Shown here in pieces: positions 57,247 through 64,000 of a stretch of 64,000 nt of DNA. Location: NCBI GenBank assembly GCA_035222895.1, contig JAVYIG010000706.1, positions 153,501 through 217,500 of the forward strand. The letters are read 5' to 3'. Numbering within the stretch: position 1 is the stretch's first letter; every line of letters begins with the position of its first letter. The notes beneath the pieces are model-generated. The model saw nothing but the letters and a program-made list of their open reading frames with translations. It did no database searches and was not told the DNA's origin. The position numbers and the translations under genes were made by a program. Source of the stretch: Strongylocentrotus droebachiensis (Eukaryota; Echinodermata; Echinoidea; Camarodonta; Strongylocentrotidae).

Positions 57247-57800
57247 GAGTTGGTTGAAGATTGGTCGGAAGTAGGATGGTGAGGGAGGATTGGGTGCCAG
57301 ATACTGTTGATGTGAAGGCCTGGGTCTTGGGGTACGGTGTTGTGTTGGTGGATCTCGATGGCTTCTCGGATCCTTCGGGTGTGCCAATGTCGGATGGGGG
57401 TGATGAGGTGACTTTTGTCCCAGTGAATTTGGTGGAGCTCTTGTTGTGCGTGCTTGACGATGGCTGACTTGTCCCATTCGCTGCGTCGGTGGTGGGTCTT
57501 GTGTTCTTTTAGTCGGGTGTCGAAATCGCGGCCGGTTTCTCCAATGTAGACTTTGCCGCAATCGCAGGGAATCTTGTAGACGCCTGGTTGTTTGTTGGAT
57601 GGGTGCTTGTCCTTGTGAGAGTGAAGAGTGGAGTAGAGCTTGTGGTTGAATTGGTGTCTGACGAGGATGTTGGCTGAGCGGAGGATGCGTTGTAGTCGGT
57701 GTGATGTCTTGCCGATGTAGGGAAGTACGATGGTGGCGGTGGGCTTAGTATCAGGTTGGGTTCCGGTGGTGATGTTGTTGGTCTTGTGTTGGGGAGTACG
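57247..57800 (-). pseudogene. Penelope-like GIY-YIG endonuclease C-terminal frame
   Basis: The minus-strand frame reads YIGKTSHRLQRILRSANILV, then a linker and GVYKIPCDCGKVYIGETGRD followed by FDTRLKEHK, the GIY-YIG nuclease core of PLEs with its Arg and Glu region. It continues through SAIVKHA and HTRRIREAIEI. The 5' part with the reverse transcriptase is missing, so it cannot move alone. The long Pro/Thr/Ser-rich frames on both strands here are other frames of this sequence. Confidence 0.85.
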
Positions 57801-58249
57801 GGTGTTGATTTTCCTTCTTGGGTACTGGTTGATGGAAGTAAGTGCGTGCGTGATGTGCTTGAGTTCTTGTTGGAGATGTGCTTTATCACTAAGTTGGTGG
57901 GCTCGTCTGATGAGTGAGTTGGAGACTGATTGGTGGACTGAAGGATGGTGGTGAGATCGGAAGTTGAGGTAGCGGTCTGTGTGGGTTGGTTTCCGGTATA
58001 CTTGGTGCGCGGGGAATCCTGATGGTCTCTCATCCTGCCCAAACTTTCTGGGTTTCAGTCCTTTTCAGGACTAAACTCACTTCCGAAAGATACTCTTCCT
58101 TCTAACCTCCACTTTCTCGCCTTTCATCTCACCTCTATTCTCTATCTACTTTCCTCAGTCCCTCGAGGACTTTACCCATGGTGTACCGTAAACCTCTTCC
58201 GTGATTATTCATACCACCATGCAAACCTTCAAACATCATCTAATTATTG

Positions 58250-59160
58250 TTTGTCATTATAATACCAAAAGTAGGAAGTTTAATTCCAAATAGTGTAATG
58301 GGAAAAGTTGTATTGATGTTTTTTCTCAGAGTTGAGAATGAGATATCGATTGGTGGGTAGGTACCACCACCCCGATTCATTGCCAAAACTGTTGATAAAT
58401 TGGTGCCGGATATTAAAAGCAAGGGCTCACTGATATAGTCCCATATTTGAAGTCTGCTTCATTTGGGCCCATGATTTGGGATGGTGATGAGTTCTATTCA
58501 TTTTATTGAAGAATTTGAAATATTGCCCTCTGATGAGGAGGATGCAGGGCCAAAACTGAAATTTTGGAAGCCCTCGAAGCAGATTTATGCTTGTCGCATT
58601 GAAGACTTTTAGTTGTACCATGTTATTTTTATTTACACTCTCCAGGTTTAGGAGTCAAGAAGGCCATACATGGTGCGGTGGACAAAGCGAGGGTTTGATC
58701 TGAGAATCTTATCGTCATGGCTTGACAATCTTCGGAGCCGAAGCAAAGGGGAGAAGGGACGTCCAAGACTCGTCGTCAAGAAGGACGCAGTGTTTTTTTT
58801 CAGTGATTTATGCAATAAGTACGGAGGTTGCGATGATGTTTGAATGTTTAAGAGATCTCGTTTATATTCTCGTTTCTGGCATTGTGTTTGAAAGCTCATA
58901 TTTATCCGTAATATGTTGGCGGAGAAGTGAAAGTCAGATCAGTATCGCAGGCGCAATACCATCTTGATGAGTAATAGTTAATGAAGTACTTAATTGTCCA
59001 GTAGAAATTCTACGAGAACATATGTGGCAAAGGAAGGTATTTCCAAGAAATCTGACAAATTCAATTCAGACCAGTTTATTGGAACAAAGGTAATAAGAGT
59101 TTGTCATAGAAAGCAAACAGTCAAGTTATACCAGTGCATATGAGGCAGTTGTTGCTCGTT
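58250..59160. other. Ngaro-type element body, unresolved
   Basis: Expected to hold the N-terminal part of the tyrosine recombinase. Only scattered short frames are seen. Confidence 0.4.
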
Positions 59161-59162
59161 TG

Positions 59163-59361
59163 TGAAAGGTATGCGTGGAAGAGGCTAGTTTAATTTGGGC
59201 CTACTCCCTCAGAGCAGGAGGGGCTACCGCCGAGACCAGAGCTTCCGTGTCAAATAGGCTTTGGAAGAGGCACGGGCGAAGGAGCAGTGAGAAGTCAAAA
59301 GATGGCAATGTTGACGATAGTTTGGAGCACAAATTATTGGTCGTTAAGTCTTTGAAATTGT
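59163..59361 (+). pseudogene. Tyrosine recombinase C-terminal remnant
   Basis: The frame reads LIWAYSLRAGGATAETRASV, then LWKRHGRRSSEKSKDGNVDD. Intact DIRS/Ngaro recombinases have H-S-L-R-x-G-G-A-T and K-D-G-Y. Here the catalytic His is Tyr and the nucleophilic Tyr is Asn, so the enzyme would be dead. Stop at 59359-59361. Confidence 0.85.
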
Positions 59362-60240
59362 GAAAAGGGCTTTTTCTGTTAGATTTGAGAAATAGCACAG
59401 AGTGTCGTGCAGCTAAATAAATATAAGATAAGCATAATTTTTGCTTTGTTCATTCTCAGAACATGTTTGTGCCTTGGGCGAAAATTGGATTGACCTGCAA
59501 GTGAGCGTAGGTACGCAAAATGCATGATATTCATTTGGATGTAAGTGATAAAATTTATTCCATAAGCTTTGATTGGGAGAAATTACAAAAGATATTTTTC
59601 CACAGAGCTGGTTTAAAGAAGACCGCAAATATACGTAGGTAGTGAAATTCGTGTTTTTATTTTACAAGGAATCTTCAATTATTCGTGAGGATTTGTAACA
59701 GCAGTAGATTTTATACATACATGTATCGTTTCTCTTTGTCAATAGATGAATATGTTTTGTGCAGATTTAACATTCGTTCTTTTTGTCGCTGTTTTATTTA
59801 CCACCAACAAAGTGTTGCCGGAACAAAGAGTTGTGTCAATTGAATTTAATGACATGTTATTAGCATGGATTGTGTTTTCACCTTACGGACATGATTTTAA
59901 AAATTATCAAAAGAAGGGCAAAAGAAAACGAGGTCTTGTCTCGTACACAGGTTTGCCTGTTCATATTTGACTATAACGAGCTTTTGTTCGAATTTCAACT
60001 TTTTCTTGAAAGAGAACGTTTCGGATCTAGAATGTCATGGTTATGAATCAAATTATTCAATGACAGTGTTCTGTACGCATATGTATTAAGTGGGAAAGGC
60101 AAGTTCCTGAAACATATGCTAAGACTTTAGAATCGGTTGTATTCAAACAAGGTAACAAGTTTAAACGAGCAAGCTTGTGGTTTTAGTCCAAATTGGACTC
60201 GTTTGTCAGTTGGGTACTAACTTTCAGATTTCATTATAGT
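59362..60240. other. Ngaro-type element 3' body, no gene seen
   Basis: AT-rich. A 74-codon frame at 59746-59970 has no recognisable domain. Confidence 0.4.
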
Positions 60241-60395
60241 ACACCCAGGTGAAGTAAATGGATACCTTGCATGAATTAGTTCCTGGAGATGCTGGAGGCT
60301 CTGTAATATACGGCAGCAAGAGTAAGGCCGGGGTAATAATTAATGCGCCTCAGAATATGATTTCTCGATAGACGGCGCTATAGAAATGCCATTAT
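60241..60395 (+). mobile_element. SINE body fragment
   Basis: ACACCCAGGTGAAGTAAATGG, AAGGCCGGGGTAATAATTAA and GACGGCGCTATAGAAATGCC align with the body of the SINE at 51570-51865. The tRNA head is missing. Confidence 0.65.
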
Positions 60396-60509
60396 TATTC
60401 AACAATGTTAAAATATATTTAACTAGGAGTCTATTTGGCATGACTTAAATTTAGATTGCTTATTTCTCTTCTGTTCTCTTTTGCTCCCGTTCTTTGAATT
60501 CTAGTCGTT

Positions 60510-60614
60510 GTCAGGCTATTCCACAATAATTGAAGTGTATTATTGTGTTATTTGTGTGTATTGGAAAGCAAGAGGGATGACAGACGAAATAATATGTGAG
60601 ATTATAGGACAGAC
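60510..60614 (+). repeat. Ngaro-type repeat B1
   Basis: 105 bp starting GTCAGGCTATTCCACAATAA, identical by eye to B2 and directly abutting A2. Confidence 0.93.
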
Positions 60615-60832
60615 TATTATTTGTCTGCGGTACGATTGTATAGCAGACAAATGTTGTTTGTATCGTTAATGAATGCATACTTATGTTGGGTCCGGGGCTG
60701 TGCCCCGATGGAATGTAATTTGCATAGGCAGCTCGTACAGGTGTGCGAGCTAATTCTGCCACTGAGACCAGGGCGTGGCATGAATTAGTGTGTAATTGAA
60801 TCATTCTAGCTTGAGCTTTCAACGAGACAACT
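60615..60832 (+). repeat. Ngaro-type repeat A2
   Basis: 218 bp, the second copy of A1, with the same two hairpins. Confidence 0.93.
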
Positions 60833-61033
60833 TTTATTTACAATAAAAGTGCGTTGTGTCATGTACTGTTACATGACTGTGTTTGAATAAGGTTTTCCAG
60901 AGTTTTTATGCTCGTTGAGTTTTATCTCTGGTTTTTTATCCTGGACCATGATAGGTCCGGTTTCCAGTGAAGGAAACGAGAAGAAATGTTTGTTAAACAT
61001 TCATACTGAATAAACGGCCGGCTCTCAGTAGTC

Positions 61034-61138
61034 GTCAGGCTATTCCACAATAATTGAAGTGTATTATTGTGTTATTTGTGTGTATTGGAAAGCAAGAGGG
61101 ATGACAGACGAAATAATATGTGAGATTATAGGACAGAC
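61034..61138 (+). repeat. Ngaro-type repeat B2
   Basis: 105 bp, the second copy of B1, forming the right end of the element. Confidence 0.93.
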
Positions 61139-61372
61139 AGGGACATAGTTGCTACTCCGAGTTTCACGCCTTGCAAGCGATCATCAGGCAACTGATGTCA
61201 TATATTTTCACGACAATGTCATACTTGTTGTATGTTTAGAAAGAGGGTAACAAATATTTTCAAAGTAAATGCGCATATTGCCTGTTATGTCTCGAGAGTT
61301 GAGAATGAAAATGTTATTATTCTGAATGAATAGTGAAATTCCAGAGCGATATTTATATTCACAACAGAGAAG
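61139..61372 (-). mobile_element. Probable Penelope-like terminal fragment with hammerhead-like core
   Basis: Absent from the gene 1 intron. On the minus strand CTGATGA (61187-61181), a short stem-loop TCGC-TTGCAA-GGCGT, then GAAAC (61165-61161) follow the hammerhead core order. No coding sequence remains. The assignment rests on that motif alone. Confidence 0.35.
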
Positions 61373-61870
61373 CATCGCAATATAATCATAACGATGTTAA
61401 TTTTAAACAGTATGGTTAGGCTTAGTTTTGACATTTATATTTTTTTCTCGTGTAGTTTTTGTTTGTTGCTATTTGTTCATTTTGGGGTTTTAGGTTAATT
61501 TGTTTTTCTTAATTGTTTTAATTCTTTTTTCGTATTTTGAATTTGCCTTTTTATTGATAGATTCTTAGTTTCCCTTGAAATTATTATTCGTTAATGTATG
61601 TAGAATTTGGCATTTTATTTTTTATAATTGTAATCTTTAATCATTATTGCATATTAATCCAGGCCCACAGAGCCGTTGGGGGAAAGCAGTTGTGTAACTG
61701 ACAACGCTACCCTGCAAACGTACACATAAATAAATTAAAAAAGAAATCAATCAATAAATAAGTTATTGGGTGACTAAGTTAAAACATCTTCTGCGCTGAA
61801 TGCCGAAAAATTAAACTAGAAGCATGAAAAATGATTACCTGATCACGATATTGAATCTTACCTCATACAG
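61373..61870. other. Gene 2 intron homologous to gene 1 13290-13590 and 15398-15562
   Basis: AGCATCG…ATAATCATAA, GTATGGTTAGG and, further on, CTTAATCAT…ATTG match gene 1. This defines the empty site for the 1.8-kb element. Confidence 0.85.
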
Positions 61871-61987
61871 TTTATCCTCGATGTTCGGAGTCTGAGTTCA
61901 CATGTGACAACGGACAATGCATAGACATCTTCAAGAGGTGTGACTTTGTTCCACACTGCGACGACTCAACAGATGAAGATGATTGTG
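61871..61987 (+). CDS. Gene 2 exon: LDLa module 3
   Basis: Encodes CSESEFTCDNGQCIDIFKRC then DFVPHCDDSTDEDDC, with the Asp that gene 1 has changed to Tyr. Acceptor ATACAG, donor GTAAGC, phase 1-1. Open. Confidence 0.92.
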
Positions 61988-62423
61988 GTAAGCAACGTTT
62001 TTATTTTTCTTTCTTGTTTAATTTTTTCCGGTCTCACATAAATCTGTTTTAAGTTTGACGTATATTTGTTGTAAACGTATGTATAAAGAAAAATATTATG
62101 AAGTACCTGATGAGGAAGTTTTCGAAAGACATTTTAACCCTCCTGTTTTGTTTCTAGCCCCCTCCCCCCTTCTCTCTCTCTCTCTCTCCCTCGCTCACTC
62201 TGTTTCTTTATCTATCTCCCACTCTCTCATATTCGATATTTCCAACCCGCTCCCTGTTTTTCATTTCTACAGACTCCAGTCCTTCTCCTAATTTTTCACT
62301 CTCATTTTTTTGCCTTCAAATATTTTTTCTCTGTCTCGTTGTGTACCCGCTTAGAGGATTAAATCAGTATTAAATCATTTAAGAAATGAAATTCATATTT
62401 TGTATTGTTGTTTCATCCCTTAG

Positions 62424-62543
62424 TTCTTGAGCTATCATCGTCAGCGTTCCAGTGTTTTGATGGGTCTTTGTTTCCGAACAAAGTTAGATGTGATGGCATG
62501 GTTGACTGTATCGGCAAGACTAAAGAGGACGAAGACCAGTGTG
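62424..62543 (+). CDS. Gene 2 exon: LDLa module 4
   Basis: Encodes SAFQCFDGSLFPNKVRC then DGMVDCIGKTKEDEDQC, five-cysteine form as in gene 1. Acceptor CCCTTAG, donor GTAAGA. Confidence 0.88.
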
Positions 62544-62906
62544 GTAAGATGAGAGAATATTTATTTGAAAAAAGATAATCTATCAACTTAAACTGTCAGG
62601 TTAATCTCTTCTTTTTTCTTGACTTTTATGAATTCTGTTTCATTTGCCTATAGATTTCGAAGGAAATCACATCCCAAAGTTCGCCAGTAGTCATGATAGT
62701 TGGTTTTTCAAATGTTCTCTTGGGGTGAAGAATACTATGACAAAGGCATGATTCTTTTGCAAAATACTCGTGTCGGGGTTTGTGATGATCTTCCTTTTTA
62801 GTTACTTTATAGGCCTACATTTCTTTCGAAAAGTGCTCGTGATTCCATTGTTTCAAAATCACTCAATTTTTAGAGTACTTTTACATACTTCTTACAATCA
62901 ACCCAG

Positions 62907-63059
62907 ATTACATGAACCCAAATTTTGTCTGTAACTCGGACACTGAACTGAAGTGTGACAACGGCGCATGCGCACCACTGGATACCGTCTGTATGTACGA
63001 ACTCAATGAAGTTGGGTTACTCAATGGCTGCCGTGACGTCACAAATCTCAAAGAGTGTG
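62907..63059 (+). CDS. Gene 2 exon: LDLa module 5, long-loop form
   Basis: Encodes VCNSDTELKCDNGACAPLD, then C-MYELNEVGLLNGC and RDVTNLKEC. One codon longer than gene 1. Acceptor AACCCAG, donor GTAAGA. Confidence 0.88.
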
Positions 63060-63489
63060 GTAAGAAATACAATTTTATTTTGTCATTAAATACGAACTTT
63101 TCTAAATTAAACCCAGAGTTCATAACGATTACCGGTATTGCTAATTTGATGTAAGCGAGCGAGGTTATTTCGAAAACCATATAACTTTCCAAAACGGTCT
63201 GAATATCTCTTGTGTATAATTTGATGTAATCAAAGTATTAAATATGAAGTGATATTTTACCCTAATATCAATCTTCTCAATCACTTGTATTCCTGGATTA
63301 TTGGACAATAAGAGAAAAATGGTGCTAAATAGAACGGTTGTCAAATGTGTTGCCAGTGTCCAGTAATATCTGTTTCTGTTCCTAAATGATAAAAGTTTTG
63401 ACCTAAGCGAGAAGATTTGTATTTACAGGTATACTTTCTTTGAATTTATCTTATTTAATTGAATGTATAATGTTATGTTTCCATTCCAG

Positions 63490-63590
63490 AGACTCACACA
63501 TGAAGTGTCAAGACTCGTACTGTATTCCTCTTCGGTATAGATGCGATGGAAAGATGGACTGCCCTACAGGAGAAGATGAACAAGAGTGTG
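63490..63590 (+). pseudogene. Gene 2 exon: LDLa module 6 with 16-bp deletion
   Basis: Acceptor ATTCCAG and donor GTATGA match gene 1, but 16 nt between AGACTCACACA and TGAAGTGT are missing. The exon is 101 nt instead of 117. In the incoming phase the frame meets TGA at once, and the first cysteine is lost. The rest (CIPLRYRCDGKMDC … EDEQEC) survives out of frame. Confidence 0.88.
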
Positions 63591-63611
63591 GTATGACCTG
63601 CTGGTCCTGTA

Positions 63612-63775
63612 TTATTATTATTATTACTATTATTAATATTCTCCTTGTTATTATGATTATAATTGGTAATTTTAGCTATTATTAATATTATTGATATTTT
63701 TATCATTAATATTATTATTACTAGTAATATTATTATCATCTTCATTTTCATTATTATTATTAGTATTATTTTAAA
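63612..63775. repeat. ATT-rich simple repeat
   Basis: Counterpart of the gene 1 array at 17383-17568. Confidence 0.9.
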
Positions 63776-64000
63776 GTTTTTGGCAAAAGCAAAATGAACC
63801 ACTGTGACCCTCGGCTCTATCCTCCTACTTAAATGAGTAGGGATGTGCAGGTGGACCACTTCACAGGGGTTCCCCCCACTCTTAAACAAATTGTGCAGAG
63901 GGGTTTTAAATGTACAAAGGAGGTGACTCTCCTTTACACGGGCCATCTATTTAACGTTCTATCCGAGACATTATGTTTTCCACTGTCATTTATTTTTTCA
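63776..64000. other. Window end, no exon seen
   Basis: The LDLa-7 exon expected from gene 1 is not reached. The sequence after the ATT repeat (ATGAACCACTGTGACCC…) is not homologous to the gene 1 intron by eye, so a new insertion or divergence begins here. Confidence 0.35.

Larger units (their letters stand above)
56526..58202 (-). mobile_element. Penelope-like element fragment with inverted termini
   Basis: The terminal segments 56526-56693 and 58031-58202 are near-perfect inverted copies, with a roughly 15-bp gap in the left one. Between them, on the minus strand, is a GIY-YIG endonuclease end. AATTATTGTTT occurs just left (56514-56524) and again at 58241-58251, a possible target duplication. 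It splits the recombinase region from RNase H of the Ngaro-type host element. Confidence 0.8.
53614..61138 (+). mobile_element. Ngaro/PAT-type tyrosine-recombinase retrotransposon (degenerate)
   Basis: Split direct repeats in the order A1 (53614-53831) – body – B1 (60510-60614) – A2 (60615-60832) – B2 (61034-61138). A copies are 218 bp, B copies 105 bp, nearly identical. This layout is diagnostic of Ngaro and PAT-like DIRS elements, which circularise and integrate by a tyrosine recombinase without target duplication. The body holds RT, RNase H and recombinase remnants in that order, all broken. It interrupts the gene 2 intron after LDLa-2; sequence homologous to gene 1 resumes at about 61373. 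Confidence 0.9.
43310..63590 (+). pseudogene. Receptor gene 2: discoidin/CUB/C-type lectin/LDLa paralogue, probably decaying
   Basis: Exons listed separately give discoidin (2 exons), CUB-like parts, a complete CUB exon, C-type lectin (3 exons), the 13-codon linker and LDLa 1-6. From the lectin onward, exon sizes and introns match gene 1. LDLa-7, LRR and seven-helix exons, if present, lie beyond the right edge. Lesions are an in-frame TAA (43570-43572), loss of the LDLa-2 splice donor, and a 16-bp deletion with immediate stop in LDLa-6. A 7.5-kb retrotransposon also sits in the intron after LDLa-2. Extracellular discoidin, CUB and lectin modules suggest ligand or glycan binding in the ancestral protein. 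Function today is doubtful. Confidence 0.75.

Noticed and set aside
57196-58042. 121- and 177-residue Pro/Thr-rich frames
   Set aside because: Alternative frames of the Penelope-like GIY-YIG region.

Overview
This is an animal genome window, most likely an echinoderm and probably a sea urchin. The coding sequence is split into small exons with GT/AG introns, the DNA is AT-rich, and microsatellites, fold-back elements and a tRNA-derived SINE are abundant. A replication-type histone H3 copy ends in a 3' stem-loop followed by a CAAGAA-type purine box, the pattern known from sea urchin histone genes. I see no bacterial gene organisation.

The main content is two related modular receptor genes on the plus strand. 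Gene 1 (6.6-25.9 kb) can be followed exon by exon: a C-type lectin domain (three exons), a 13-codon linker exon, seven LDL-receptor class A modules, an LRR N-terminal cap, four LRRs, a cysteine-rich hinge, a rhodopsin-like seven-helix domain and a cytoplasmic tail with a stop at 25861. This is the layout of LGR type C / GRL101-like receptors, relatives of the relaxin receptors. The start codon and signal peptide were not found.

Gene 2 (43.3-63.6 kb, running off the right edge) repeats the order C-type lectin, linker exon and LDLa 1-6 with equal or nearly equal exon sizes and homologous introns. Upstream it carries discoidin (F5/8C) exons, two CUB-like exons and a full CUB exon. It has three lesions: an in-frame TAA in the discoidin exon, a lost splice donor after LDLa-2, and a 16-bp deletion in LDLa-6. 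It is probably a decaying paralogue.

Between and around the genes lie: repeats and fold-back DNA (1-5.4 kb); a LINE tail exactly where gene 1 homology to gene 2 stops (5.4-6.1 kb); a minus-strand C-type lectin relic broken by a frameshift (30.5 kb); isolated zinc-finger and zinc-knuckle relics; a minus-strand histone H3 copy with promoter boxes and stem-loop but a 2-bp frameshift (35.4-35.8 kb); a dense TTACTCAA array (36.5-37.0 kb); and a 165-bp satellite (37.6-38.1 kb).

The introns record insertions made after the receptor duplication, because each has an empty counterpart in the other copy. Gene 1 has a nested 1.3-kb palindromic element, a LINE fragment, a 1.8-kb element with 36-bp inverted ends, and a small fold-back. 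Gene 2 has a TTAA-flanked MITE, a SINE, a fold-back, and a 7.5-kb Ngaro/PAT-type tyrosine-recombinase retrotransposon with textbook split direct repeats (A1-body-B1-A2-B2). A Penelope-like fragment is nested inside that retrotransposon. Coordinates and splice sites were read by eye; no alignment or search was run.
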